Assembly (NCBI GenBank): GCA_947501695.1 | Contig: CANMWO010000002.1 | Span: 310,001 to 374,000 of the forward strand | DNA length: 64,000 bases | DNA from: an uncultured Sphingomonadaceae bacterium | GTDB taxonomy: Bacteria; Pseudomonadota; Alphaproteobacteria; Sphingomonadales; Sphingomonadaceae | Reading direction: 5' to 3' | Shown here: positions 1 through 8,585 of the stretch, piece by piece | How the letters are laid out: each line of letters starts with the position of its first letter | How positions within the stretch are numbered: position 1 is the first letter of the stretch | Program-made: the position numbers and the translations under genes | The notes under the pieces: generated by a model | What the model was told of the DNA's origin: nothing | Seen by the model: the letters and a program-made list of their open reading frames with translations, nothing else | The model's database searches: none

Positions 1-102
1 GCTAATTTTATGCATCCGGGCCCGGTTCAAAGTTTTGAACATAGTAATATCTGCGACCAATTTGGCAGCAGATTAGTTTGATTAGTAATATTGGAGTTAG
101 TT

Positions 103-795
103 ATGAAATCCCCCCTAATACTCTCTCTCCTGGCTGGCAGCATGTTGCTTCCCGCGGCAGCGCAAGCACAGGAGCAATCCCCCTTTTCTGGTCCCCGTAT
201 CGAAATTCTCGGTGGCTATGACACGCTTCGTTCTGGCAGTGACGTTGATATTGACACAGATGACGACGGCATTTTTGAAGATAATGATCTCGACCAGTCC
301 GTTGACGGTTTCGCCTATGGCGTCGCAGCCGGTTATGACTTCGACCTTGGATCGGTGATATTTGGTGTTGAAGCTGAATATATGGATTCAACTGGAAAGC
401 AGGAAACTGACGAAGATGTTGCCGCACCATTTGGTTACCGGATCAACGTCAAACGGGACCTCTATCTTGGGGCCCGGATCGGTGCTCAAGTCGCACCGCG
501 GACGCTGATTTACGCTAAAGGTGGTTACACTAATACAAGCGTTGAATCCCGGTTCCAGGATCGGATCGAAGATGACGGGTTCGAATTTGAGTTTGATGAT
601 ACCCAGACCATTGACGGCTTCCGCGTCGGTGCTGGTATCGAACAGCTCATCGGCCCGGGCTATGTCAAATTGGAATATCGTTATTCCAACTATAGCGCTC
701 TAAAATATGATGACACATTATTCTCAGGCAATAATGAGATCGGTATTGATCTTGACCGGCATCAGGTTTTGGCGGGCGTCGGTGTTCGCTTCTAA
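103..795 (+). CDS. outer membrane beta-barrel protein (OmpA-like barrel / Omp25-RopB type)
   Basis: Exported barrel of 230 residues. An N-terminal signal peptide runs to about residue 23 (hydrophobic LLAGSMLLPAAAQA, cleavage after AQAQ likely). The rest shows alternating amphipathic strands with Gly-aromatic turns (YGVAAGYDF, FGVEAEYM, LGARIGAQV, KLEYRYSNY) and ends in Gly-Val-Arg-Phe, the C-terminal aromatic recognised by the Bam machinery. An acidic Asp/Glu-rich loop lies near residues 45-65. The ATG at 103 is preferred over an in-frame TTG at 91 because GGAG at 93-96 is correctly spaced from it. It is probably a surface or structural porin-like protein; no substrate can be inferred. The family is clear, the specific role unknown. 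Confidence 0.8.
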   Translation: MKSPLILSLLAGSMLLPAAAQAQEQSPFSGPRIEILGGYDTLRSGSDVDIDTDDDGIFEDNDLDQSVDGFAYGVAAGYDFDLGSVIFGVEAEYMDSTGKQETDEDVAAPFGYRINVKRDLYLGARIGAQVAPRTLIYAKGGYTNTSVESRFQDRIEDDGFEFEFDDTQTIDGFRVGAGIEQLIGPGYVKLEYRYSNYSALKYDDTLFSGNNEIGIDLDRHQVLAGVGVRF

Positions 796-814
796 ACGCT
801 GGTAATAAGCAAAG

Positions 815-852
815 AAAAGGGCGCGCCAATTTTCGATTAGCGCGCCCTTTTT
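815..852. terminator. bidirectional intrinsic terminator
   Basis: A 12-bp perfect stem (815-826 with 840-851, core GGGCGCGC) and a 13-nt loop end in T on both strands. It sits between the converging barrel gene and the M3 peptidase gene and can serve both. Confidence 0.85.
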
Positions 853-871
853 CTATCTTTTGAATAGCGGT

Positions 872-3127
872 TTAGTCGTTGCCGCTGCTTTCACCGCCAC
901 CGCTGACCTTGGCCGTTTCACCAGGAACCGGGAAACCCCGTTTCTTTAGGATATATTTCACTTCCGGATCACGGCCACGGAATTTACGGTAAGCTTCTTT
1001 GCGATCCGTTTCATTCGCTGTCGACAGGATAATCGAACGGAAACGCTCGGCCGTCTCTTCATCCCAGACATTGCCTGCTTCTTCAAAGGCTGCCCACGTA
1101 TCTGCATCCATCGTTTCAGACCACAAATAGCTGTAATAGCCAGCTGAATAAGCATCTGATGAGAAGAGGTGATTAAATTGTGGCAAACGGTGACGCATTA
1201 CAATCGTATCCGGCATACCGATTTCCGCCAATGTTTCGCGCTCAAACGCATCAGGATCAGTGACTGGATCAGCGCGGTTGTGCAATTTCATATCGATGAT
1301 AGCAGAAGACAGATATTCCACGGTTGAAAAGCCTTCGTTGAAGGTTTTAGACTTGTTGATCTTATCGACCAGCGCTTGTGGCATCGGCTCACCGGTTTCC
1401 GCATGTTTCGCGTAATTATCGAGCACATAGCGGGTCAACAGCCAATTTTCGTTCACCTGGCTAGGATATTCAACAAAGTCGCGCGGGGTTCCGCCGAGGC
1501 CGGGATATTTAATGTCATAGTTGAGATAATGCAGCGCGTGACCAAATTCGTGGAACAAGGTTGATGCATCGTCGAGACTGATGAGCGTCGGCGCTCCGCC
1601 CCCGCCTTTGACGAAATTGTTGTTATTCGAGGCCAAGACATAGCGATTATTACCGCCAAGCTCATATTGGCTGCGATAAGTGGTCATCCATGCGCCAGAG
1701 CGCTTACCGGCCCGGGCAAAATTGTCGAGATAGAAGAGGCCGACAAGCTTTTCACCACGCTTCACTTCAAACGTCCGGATATCGGGATGGAAAACCGGAA
1801 CGGTTCCAGTATTCTCAACAAAGCTCATCCCATAGAGTTTGTTCGCCGCGTCAAACATAGCTTCGACCATGTTATCCAGCTTGAAATAGGGTTTGATCTC
1901 CGCTTCATCGAGATCATATTTCGCTTTGCGCACTTTCTCTGCATAGTGGCGATAGTCCCAAGGCTTGATCGTGATTCCAGCATTCTCGGCATCAGCCACT
2001 TCCTGCATATCAGCGACTTCTTCCGCGACACGCGCAACCGCGGCAGGCCAGACCTGCATCATCAGATCCATTGCCGTTTCAGGCTCTTTTGCCATAGTAT
2101 CGGCCATACGGAAATGGGCATGGGATTTAAAGCCGAGCAACTTGGCGCGATCCGCGCGCAGCTTCAGAATTTTGGCGATCGTCATATTCGTGTCGTTCGC
2201 ATCGCCGTTATCACCGCGATTAATATAGGCGTTGTAGACTTTCTCGCGCAGATCGCGGCGAGTCGAATTTTGCAGGAAAGGCTGCATTACGGACCGCGTG
2301 TTTTTCAGCGCCCACCCGGTTTTACCTTGCTCTTTCGCCGCTTCAGCGATCGAAGCGATAAAGCTGTCTGGCAATCCGGCGAGTTCTGCTTCGTCGGTCA
2401 GGAAGATAAACGTCTCTTCATCCGCCAATACTTTATTGGAAAATTCGTTAAACGCTTTTGAAAGCTCGGTGCTCAGCGCGATCAGTTTGTCTTTGTCCGC
2501 GCCTTCCAGCAACGCGCCGTTGCGCACCAAACCTTCATAGTCGCGTTCGACCAGTCGCGTTTGCTGGGCATCCAGACCAGCTGCCTCGCGACCATCATAG
2601 ACGGCCTTATAGCGAGCGAAGATCTTGGGATCGAGCGTCAGTTCGTTAAAAAAAGCCGAAATTTTCGGCAACCATTCGCCCTGAATTTTACGAACATCGT
2701 CGTTGGACAAGTTGCTGCTATGGACACCCCAAATGGCAAATAGCTCATTGGCTTTATTGCCTGCCAGTTCCAAAGGAACCGTGGTGTTTTCAAAAGTCGC
2801 AGGCTCCGGATTGTCACGTACGATTTCAAATTCGGCTTTAATGTCCTTCATCACCTGTTCAAAAGCTGCTGGAAAATCAGAAACCTTCACTTCATCCCAT
2901 GGCGGCACGCCATCATAGGGCCCGGTCCATTCCTGCAAAATGCTGTTTTCAGATGCGTCAGACGTTTTCTTCATGCCGCTATTTCCGTTCGCGCTCATTT
3001 TGTTGAGTTCTGCTGTGGTCATCTTTTTTCCATGATGATCGGCCAAAGCGGGACTAGCCCCGAAACCTAGCAAGGCAGCGGTTGATACGCCCATGAAAAA
3101 TTTGCGGCTGGAAACTGAAAATCGCAT
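872..3127 (-). CDS. dcp: M3 family zinc metallopeptidase (peptidyl-dipeptidase Dcp-like)
   Basis: Large exported zinc peptidase of 751 residues that would trim oligopeptides by releasing dipeptides, as Dcp/oligopeptidase A relatives do. The zinc motif HEFGHALH lies near residue 535, and the third-ligand region VEYPSQVNENW follows about 30 residues later, the M3 order. The N-terminus has a signal peptide (STAALLGFGASPALA), so it is periplasmic or envelope-anchored. That differs from cytosolic E. coli Dcp but is common for sphingomonad M3 peptidases. A Met/Asn/Ser-rich linker precedes the catalytic body. It stands alone, convergent with the barrel gene over a shared terminator. Assignment to M3 is firm; the dcp symbol is by similarity only. 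Confidence 0.88.
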   Translation of the reverse strand: MRFSVSSRKFFMGVSTAALLGFGASPALADHHGKKMTTAELNKMSANGNSGMKKTSDASENSILQEWTGPYDGVPPWDEVKVSDFPAAFEQVMKDIKAEFEIVRDNPEPATFENTTVPLELAGNKANELFAIWGVHSSNLSNDDVRKIQGEWLPKISAFFNELTLDPKIFARYKAVYDGREAAGLDAQQTRLVERDYEGLVRNGALLEGADKDKLIALSTELSKAFNEFSNKVLADEETFIFLTDEAELAGLPDSFIASIAEAAKEQGKTGWALKNTRSVMQPFLQNSTRRDLREKVYNAYINRGDNGDANDTNMTIAKILKLRADRAKLLGFKSHAHFRMADTMAKEPETAMDLMMQVWPAAVARVAEEVADMQEVADAENAGITIKPWDYRHYAEKVRKAKYDLDEAEIKPYFKLDNMVEAMFDAANKLYGMSFVENTGTVPVFHPDIRTFEVKRGEKLVGLFYLDNFARAGKRSGAWMTTYRSQYELGGNNRYVLASNNNNFVKGGGGAPTLISLDDASTLFHEFGHALHYLNYDIKYPGLGGTPRDFVEYPSQVNENWLLTRYVLDNYAKHAETGEPMPQALVDKINKSKTFNEGFSTVEYLSSAIIDMKLHNRADPVTDPDAFERETLAEIGMPDTIVMRHRLPQFNHLFSSDAYSAGYYSYLWSETMDADTWAAFEEAGNVWDEETAERFRSIILSTANETDRKEAYRKFRGRDPEVKYILKKRGFPVPGETAKVSGGGESSGND

Positions 3128-3312
3128 TTATGTCTCTCCGATAGATAGAATATGTTGCCCCTGTTCAGGACACAAAGCTCTGCGCTCTTTTACGCTTGGT
3201 ACCCCGTTACAATAACCGTGCACCAAAGGCAAAAAGGTTGCGTTTGAAATCATGTTTTAGACGAAAAGCGCTTAGCCGTCGATGAACGACAAGGACCGCA
3301 GGATTGCGCCCC

Positions 3313-4050
3313 CTATTTCTTCGTAAAAGCGTCAATCCGTTCCTGCATATCCGGACCAGTGCCTTCATTTTCCATGACTTCCCAGATCAGTCCAGCATCA
3401 AGCGGATCTGCGTCGGTTGCCTCCAATAAGCGTTTATTCGCGCGATGAGAGAAAGATGAATTCGCCAATATCCGCCGCGCCAGAGCTTCGGTTTCTGCTT
3501 CAAAATCTGCAATGGGGAAAACTGTTTCGGCGAGCCCGATCCGCAGCGCTTCTTCCGCCAGGACCGTTTCACACGTGAACATCAGTTTTTTTGCTGTCGC
3601 AATCCCAACCCGGCGTGGCAAGCGCTGGCTCATACCCCAGACTGGGGTGAGCGCCCATTTCGCATGGGTATCACCGAATTTGGCATTGTCGGCTGCAACA
3701 ATGAAATCAGCTGCCAGAGCGACTTCCAACGCGCCGGTATAGCAATGGCTGTGCACCGCCGCGATGACAGGTTGCGGCAATTTTTCCATCATCCGCAATG
3801 TTTCGGAATGCCAGCCGCGCGAGGGCACCTCTTCGCCTTCGGAAATGTCATTGAGATCATGGCCTGCGGAAAAGCACTTGCCTGCGCCGCGCAGGATCAC
3901 GCAGCCAATAGTCTCATCCCGGCGAATATCGGAAATATGCTGTCGCACTTGTTTGAAAACGCCAACCGTGAGTGAATTTAGTTTATCGGGGCGATTGAGT
4001 GTTAAAACAGCCAGCCCGTCATTGTCTTCGCGTATCACCAAGTCGGTCAT
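3313..4050 (-). CDS. enoyl-CoA hydratase/isomerase (crotonase) family protein
   Basis: Cytosolic crotonase-fold protein of 245 residues. The N-terminal NRPDKLNSL motif and the CoA oxyanion-hole segment CFSAGHDL near residue 62 are typical. The region GALEVALAADF keeps one glutamate of the hydratase pair. The second site, normally Pro-Glu in FGxPE, here reads FGDTHAKWALTP, so the second catalytic glutamate is absent. It may therefore be an isomerase, hydrolase or divergent hydratase, with a role in acyl-CoA turnover. No beta-oxidation partner is adjacent. Family assignment is firm, reaction uncertain. Confidence 0.82.
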   Translation of the reverse strand: MTDLVIREDNDGLAVLTLNRPDKLNSLTVGVFKQVRQHISDIRRDETIGCVILRGAGKCFSAGHDLNDISEGEEVPSRGWHSETLRMMEKLPQPVIAAVHSHCYTGALEVALAADFIVAADNAKFGDTHAKWALTPVWGMSQRLPRRVGIATAKKLMFTCETVLAEEALRIGLAETVFPIADFEAETEALARRILANSSFSHRANKRLLEATDADPLDAGLIWEVMENEGTGPDMQERIDAFTKK

Positions 4051-4111
4051 GTCCGTTCTCCAGCTCTAAATCATTTCGCAACAAGCTATGCGATTGGACG
4101 TCAACTAGGCA

Positions 4112-4146
4112 AATAAAAAGCCCCACCAGAATACTCTAGCGGGGCT
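4112..4146 (-). terminator. intrinsic terminator of the PEP-CTERM gene
   Basis: AGCCCC (4119-4124) pairs with GGGGCT (4141-4146). On the minus strand the hairpin is followed by a T-rich run (complement of 4112-4118), right for ending the leftward gene at 4171. Confidence 0.75.
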
Positions 4147-4170
4147 CTAATTATTCTATTTTGTTTAAGC

Positions 4171-4770
4171 TTAAGCGTAGCTGACTTGAACGTTCGCTTT
4201 TTTCCGCTTGCGCATGGCACCGCCAATAGCACCAAATCCAACAATCATGAACGCCCAGGTGGCTGGCTCAGGAACTGCAGCGACCGATGAAACATTGATA
4301 TTGTCGATATTTGCAGAGGTACCGTTTGCCGTCAAAATAAAGTCCAATTCGTCAATTGCACCCGCAAATCCAGCTATTGTGGTGAACATAGATGTTTGTG
4401 CTAAGCTGCCATTTAGCGAGAAAACGGAGACGCCGCCGAGGAAGCCGTTAACTTGGTATTCTGCAGAGCCGTTCGCGGCCGCCAGCTCAAATGAGTTAAA
4501 TTGAAAAGTTCCGCCACCAACACGAATGGCGCCAAATGGGCCGCCGCCAAAAACGGAGCCTACAACAAGACTGGGTGCCGGATTACCGAATAAATGTCCT
4601 TCAAAAACATCGCCGCCTGCAGCGTCGACAGTGAATCCATTTTCGGAATAAGGTCCAGCGAAAACATCACCATTTGATCCACCCAAATTGTCAAACGTGA
4701 TCACAGCTGCATTAGCCGCAGTAAAAGGCGCTAATGCCAGCGCGGCAGAAGCCAGAAGAAGTTTTTTCAT
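4171..4770 (-). CDS. PEPxxWA-CTERM sorting domain-containing exported protein
   Basis: Exported protein of 199 residues with a Sec signal peptide (LLLASAALALAPFTAANA). The middle is Gly/Phe/Asn-rich beta-sandwich-like sequence with no recognised enzyme motif. The C-terminus carries the PEP-CTERM sorting signal: VPEPATWA near residue 167, a hydrophobic helix (FMIVGFGAIGGA) and a basic tail (MRKRKK). This is the PEPxxWA variant common in sphingomonads, which targets the protein to an exosortase-like system and the cell surface or matrix. No exosortase lies in the window. The start is the ATG at 4770; the AGGGA ribosome site lies in the loop of an inverted repeat just upstream. Sorting class firm, function unknown. 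Confidence 0.85.
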   Translation of the reverse strand: MKKLLLASAALALAPFTAANAAVITFDNLGGSNGDVFAGPYSENGFTVDAAGGDVFEGHLFGNPAPSLVVGSVFGGGPFGAIRVGGGTFQFNSFELAAANGSAEYQVNGFLGGVSVFSLNGSLAQTSMFTTIAGFAGAIDELDFILTANGTSANIDNINVSSVAAVPEPATWAFMIVGFGAIGGAMRKRKKANVQVSYA

Positions 4771-4788
4771 ACTAAATCCCTATTTAGT
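4771..4788 (-). promoter_or_regulatory. perfect inverted repeat over the ribosome binding site
   Basis: ACTAAAT (4771-4777) and ATTTAGT (4782-4788) form a 7-bp stem with a 4-nt loop immediately upstream of the PEP-CTERM start codon. The purine-rich AGGGA of the minus-strand leader sits in the loop and arm. It could be an operator or an RNA hairpin affecting translation; which is not decidable from sequence. Confidence 0.45.
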
Positions 4789-4943
4789 GCCAGTGTATTT
4801 AGCCGGCAGTAGGAGCGTAAAGATGCCCCATGGTGATTGCGAACCCTAACGAATAGTTAACAGATTTTACATAATTGAGCAACAAATTTTGTGCGCTGCA
4901 ATATCCAGTATCAAACTGGGACAATATCTTATAAAACCGACTG

Positions 4944-5792
4944 TTAGCTAGGCCGCTCCGCCAGTAATGCCCGCACCAATGGCTGCAAATTTTCGTCATA
5001 ACGGGCTAGCATGACATGCTCCTCGGCAGTCTCAAAATGGCTGACCAGTTGTTTGCCGTTCCACCAGTGTAGCGCAATGGCCGGAGGATCTGCGACAATC
5101 ATATTGCGGCCATCAGGATTTTCGGGGTCTATCGGCTCCAGGTCGAACGCCACCTGCGGCGCGGTCGAGGCACAAATCGACAGGTTTGTACCTTCAAAGG
5201 AAGTGGAGATGTTGCGATGCAAATGACCGGTTATCAGGCCTTTGATCTGGTCATGACCCGCCATAGTGTCTGCCAGCACAGACACCCATGGCTCGCGGGG
5301 ATCCGTATTCATCCAAGCTATTCCGGATTCCACCGGCGGGTGATGCAATATCAATAAGGTCGGTTTATCCTGTTTCTCCGCCAGCCGGTCTGCCAGCCAT
5401 TGTGCGCGCTCCTCACAAAAAGCTCCACCGTGACGGCCTTCTTCGAGCGTATCGAGAAACAAGAGTCTGAGTGGGCCATCGTCAATTTCATATTGTACGA
5501 AGCCACCGGCTGTCGGCACATCTGGGAATTGCTTTCGAAACGGGCCACGTAGATCGTGATTTCCAAGGCACATATGAACCGGAAAAGGCAGGTTTGAAAA
5601 AGCCTCTTCCAATCGGATGTAACTATCCTGATCGCCGCGATCCACCAGATCACCGGTTGCCAGCAGCACATCTGGCTGCGGCGTCATCTCGCACAGAGAC
5701 TTGAGCGCCTGATCCAGGCGTTTACGGTTAAATTCAGACGGATTATCCGGGTCGAAACCCAGATGAATGTCCGTTACCTGCGCCAATAGCAT
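4944..5792 (-). CDS. class III cyclic-nucleotide-phosphodiesterase-like metallophosphatase (CpdA-like)
   Basis: Dinuclear-metal phosphoesterase of 282 residues. All blocks of the calcineurin-like fold are present in order: DIH near residue 8, GDLVDRG near 48, GNHD near 79, HHPP near 150, GHLH near 190. The family includes E. coli CpdA, which hydrolyses cAMP, and the residue pattern and length fit that subgroup. A good ribosome site (GGAGAGGGGAGG) precedes the ATG at 5792. It is the last gene of the operon starting at 11035, 27 nt after the decaheme cytochrome gene. Because the first gene of that operon has two cyclic-nucleotide-binding domains, a role in removing the activating nucleotide is attractive. 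Fold firm, substrate inferred. Confidence 0.82.
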   Translation of the reverse strand: MLLAQVTDIHLGFDPDNPSEFNRKRLDQALKSLCEMTPQPDVLLATGDLVDRGDQDSYIRLEEAFSNLPFPVHMCLGNHDLRGPFRKQFPDVPTAGGFVQYEIDDGPLRLLFLDTLEEGRHGGAFCEERAQWLADRLAEKQDKPTLLILHHPPVESGIAWMNTDPREPWVSVLADTMAGHDQIKGLITGHLHRNISTSFEGTNLSICASTAPQVAFDLEPIDPENPDGRNMIVADPPAIALHWWNGKQLVSHFETAEEHVMLARYDENLQPLVRALLAERPS

Positions 5793-5819
5793 GGGCGCCT
5801 CCCCTCTCCTTCGTCGCCT

Positions 5820-7688
5820 CTAGCGACTGGCAATTTTCTGCTTCCGTATCTTTACACTCAGCTTATCAGACGGTTTCAAGGCATCATTGTCATTTGCCAT
5901 TTTATCCTGCTTTTTGCGTTTGTCCTTTTGCTGCTCCTTGATCAACCAAGGCGCGCCGTCATCAGCATGATAATCATGACACATCGCGCATGTCGATGGA
6001 ACATCAGCGGTTTTCTGAAATTCACCACCATGGCATTCGCGGCAGGTCTTGATACCGGGCAACAGCAGATCGCGGGCATTATCCGACGTTGTTGCGGCAT
6101 GGCAGGAGGTACAATCCTCTTGAACATGCGCTTCATGGCTGAACCAGCCCTTGTGCATATAGCGGTCGGTCTGGGTCACAGGCTTAATTCCGTAATCCAC
6201 CCTGCCTCTTGCCGTCGGCGGAGTCACTCCGTGACAGTCGAAACATGCACCGCCACGCGAGAAGACTTGTTCTATAGCCAAATTTGCTCGGCTCGGCCGA
6301 AATTGGACAGCGCGGGCGTAATCGCTCGCTACCCTGTTGTCATTTTCAGCACCCGGACGGCGGCGTTTCATGCCGCCTAGGTTAATCGGCCGCGACGGGC
6401 CCGTGGAGCGATAGTAAGCACGCAGGTCAGCACGAACCATATCCGGTTCACCGTGACGCAACGTCCGCACGGTGCTGCCAATCTCTTCAAAGGCCAGGCT
6501 GTGGCACATGCTACAGTCTTCCTTCATGTCTACCGGTTCAAACCGCACGCCATTGGAATCCGGCGTATGACAATCCGCGCAGGCCAGCGAATCACCGAAA
6601 TCATATTTCGCCGACAATCGCCTTCCCATTTGAGCGACGCCGCCAGTTTTCGACATATGTACATCGTGCGGGAATTTCAGGCCGTTATATTCACTTGGCT
6701 TTTCATCCAATGAAACCCGCTTGCGTTCGGGGTTTTTGCCGCCCGGCTGAACCAACAGCGCAGGACGGAATTGGGGATGAGCAATTCCGAAATCAGAGGC
6801 ATTTTCAAGCTTAGTATCGGTCAAACGCCCGTCCATTCCCTCGTGACAATCTGCGCAGAATTTTTGCGCAGTAGGTTGCATAGCACCTTCGCCCTCATGC
6901 TCAGTGTGACATTCAACACACCTGCCGGGTGGTTTGTTAAAGGCCGATGCGAACGCCGCACCTACTTTTTCAAAACCTTCCGGTTCACCCACGGCGGTTA
7001 ACAAGCGATCTTTATCGGCATGATCATGCGCGTCATCTTCGTGGCAAGTGAGACAGGTCTTGTCCGTCACCGTCACAAAAGCGTCGACATGACATGCTTG
7101 GCAATCGCCTTCGAGGCTATGATGGGCCTCACTTAACTTACCGGATGACCACATAGTATCGGCATGGAAACCGTCTGGCCGCTCTTCGATACCCTTATAA
7201 GTCGCCCATGTATAAATCGGCCAGATCAGGAAAGCGGCGAGCGCAAGCCCGACAAAGCTCCAAGCACTGATCCGTTTACCGGGGAGCAGGCCCTTCAAAG
7301 TATATAGTGCGCCTTCTTCGCGGTCTTCGGCGGAATCGGATAAAGCCTCGACCCGTTTGACGGTCAAGATCACGCCTTCTTCGTCGTGACTGACCGATAT
7401 CACATGACCGCCGAAGCCCAGCTCTGCTCCTTTGGAGGGATCAATCGTCGCGGCCATTTTCTCTCGGCCATCGACCGAGAATTTCTGACCCGAAATACTC
7501 TCAACTTCAATCTGACCATCATCCAGTTGTCGAATAACGGCATGGTCAGGATTAACAGCAAGATCGGGCAAGTGAATTGCGTTTGCGGAATTCCGACCAA
7601 CTCCAATCTGAGTATCAGCAAAAGGATTGGAGCGGATAATCTCGCGGCCATCGGCAGTTACGGCAATTTGGCGAACGATAAATGTCAT
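5820..7688 (-). CDS. FHA domain - TM - decaheme c-type cytochrome fusion
   Basis: A 622-residue fusion. Residues about 1-110 form a forkhead-associated (FHA) fold with the Gly-Arg at 31-32; the usual Ser-Arg before the conserved His is replaced by Asn-Pro-Asp-His (46-49). One membrane helix spans about 142-162. The rest holds ten CxxCH heme motifs (CQACH, CLTCH, CVECH, CADCH twice, CSMCH, CFDCH, CTSCH, CRECH, CAMCH) and resembles the cytochrome c3/c7 multiheme class. Topology should be FHA in the cytoplasm and hemes in the periplasm, with the helix acting as uncleaved signal anchor. A Lys-rich tail ends the protein. It lies 15 nt after the membrane b-type gene and 27 nt before the phosphodiesterase gene. 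Heme count is seen directly; electron partner and phospho-binding are inference. Confidence 0.88.
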   Translation of the reverse strand: MTFIVRQIAVTADGREIIRSNPFADTQIGVGRNSANAIHLPDLAVNPDHAVIRQLDDGQIEVESISGQKFSVDGREKMAATIDPSKGAELGFGGHVISVSHDEEGVILTVKRVEALSDSAEDREEGALYTLKGLLPGKRISAWSFVGLALAAFLIWPIYTWATYKGIEERPDGFHADTMWSSGKLSEAHHSLEGDCQACHVDAFVTVTDKTCLTCHEDDAHDHADKDRLLTAVGEPEGFEKVGAAFASAFNKPPGRCVECHTEHEGEGAMQPTAQKFCADCHEGMDGRLTDTKLENASDFGIAHPQFRPALLVQPGGKNPERKRVSLDEKPSEYNGLKFPHDVHMSKTGGVAQMGRRLSAKYDFGDSLACADCHTPDSNGVRFEPVDMKEDCSMCHSLAFEEIGSTVRTLRHGEPDMVRADLRAYYRSTGPSRPINLGGMKRRRPGAENDNRVASDYARAVQFRPSRANLAIEQVFSRGGACFDCHGVTPPTARGRVDYGIKPVTQTDRYMHKGWFSHEAHVQEDCTSCHAATTSDNARDLLLPGIKTCRECHGGEFQKTADVPSTCAMCHDYHADDGAPWLIKEQQKDKRKKQDKMANDNDALKPSDKLSVKIRKQKIASR

Positions 7689-7703
7689 GTCTCTATCTCC
7701 CGC

Positions 7704-8585
7704 TTACCAGTAAAAGAAAACACTGATGATATGCGCCGACAGCGACGCGATCAGGGCAAAAGTCATGGGTACATGGATGAACAGCCAGACCTGTAAAAGA
7801 GCCTTAAGCCTGAGATGGCGGCGCACCCGGCCGAGTGTCGCCTCCTTCTTCTGCAGCAATGCATCGACCTTATCGAGCGGATCGTCACCGCCCATACGCG
7901 GTTGATAAGCGCGTTCCCGCCGCAAATCAGCCTGCGCAGCGCGGGTAGCGCAATTGGGATATTTTCCAGAAACCCGTTTCAAAAAACCGCCGCCGAAGGG
8001 ATCTTGTTCCAGCGATTGCAACACCAAAGCGGCATGTTCCGCCGACAGGGGTTGCGACGCTTCATGCAATTGCCGGTCGAGCGAACGAAGACTTTCGAGC
8101 ATCTGCGTTTCGGTCATCTCATCGCGGTTATTGGAAAGCGCTTGCGGGATTGTGGCGTAGAAATAAATGCCAACTATTCCAGAGATGATGACGATCATCA
8201 TGAACGCATAAGCGGCCGTGTGGATGTTCCAACCAAATTGGAAACCAGTATGCAATGTGCCAATAACAATGAGACTGAGGCCGAGATAAATATGCGCCGA
8301 TGTCCAGGCTTTTAGCGACCACTGCCCCGATGTCATTGCCCGCTTACGGACCCCGAGCATCGTGAGCCACAGGATCAACCCTGCGCCAATCGTGCCCAGC
8401 AAATAGCCATACCAGCTACCACCGTTATGGCGCGGTGACACGTCGATGAAGAGATAGCTGACTATACAGATCAGCATGATGAAAGATGCGATTTTCAACC
8501 AGCGATAACCGGCATGTTTCAGAAAGCCGTCGTGCATGGCGACTTTCTTTTTCGAACCACCGCCGGGGACAGGAACAGAAGCCAT
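7704..8585 (-). CDS. five-helix membrane protein, probable b-type cytochrome partner
   Basis: Integral membrane protein of 293 residues with helices near 29-49, 58-80, 94-116, 122-147 and 262-292, separated by a roughly 110-residue soluble loop after helix four. Intramembrane or boundary histidines H98, H112, H122, H271 and H285 could ligate one or two b hemes, as in cytochrome b561/ferric-reductase-like quinone oxidoreductases. Its start overlaps the upstream stop (TAATG), implying translational coupling to the oxidoreductase gene, and the decaheme gene follows after 15 nt. The natural reading is the membrane link between a cytosolic Fe-S/FAD module and the periplasmic decaheme. I do not recognise a named family; heme binding is inferred from His placement. 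Confidence 0.72.
   Translation of the reverse strand: MASVPVPGGGSKKKVAMHDGFLKHAGYRWLKIASFIMLICIVSYLFIDVSPRHNGGSWYGYLLGTIGAGLILWLTMLGVRKRAMTSGQWSLKAWTSAHIYLGLSLIVIGTLHTGFQFGWNIHTAAYAFMMIVIISGIVGIYFYATIPQALSNNRDEMTETQMLESLRSLDRQLHEASQPLSAEHAALVLQSLEQDPFGGGFLKRVSGKYPNCATRAAQADLRRERAYQPRMGGDDPLDKVDALLQKKEATLGRVRRHLRLKALLQVWLFIHVPMTFALIASLSAHIISVFFYW

Noticed and set aside
4799-4999. 66-codon minus-strand frame between the PEP-CTERM and phosphodiesterase genes
   Set aside because: Overlaps the phosphodiesterase 3' end in another frame, lacks a ribosome site and has Cys/Trp-heavy composition; no support.
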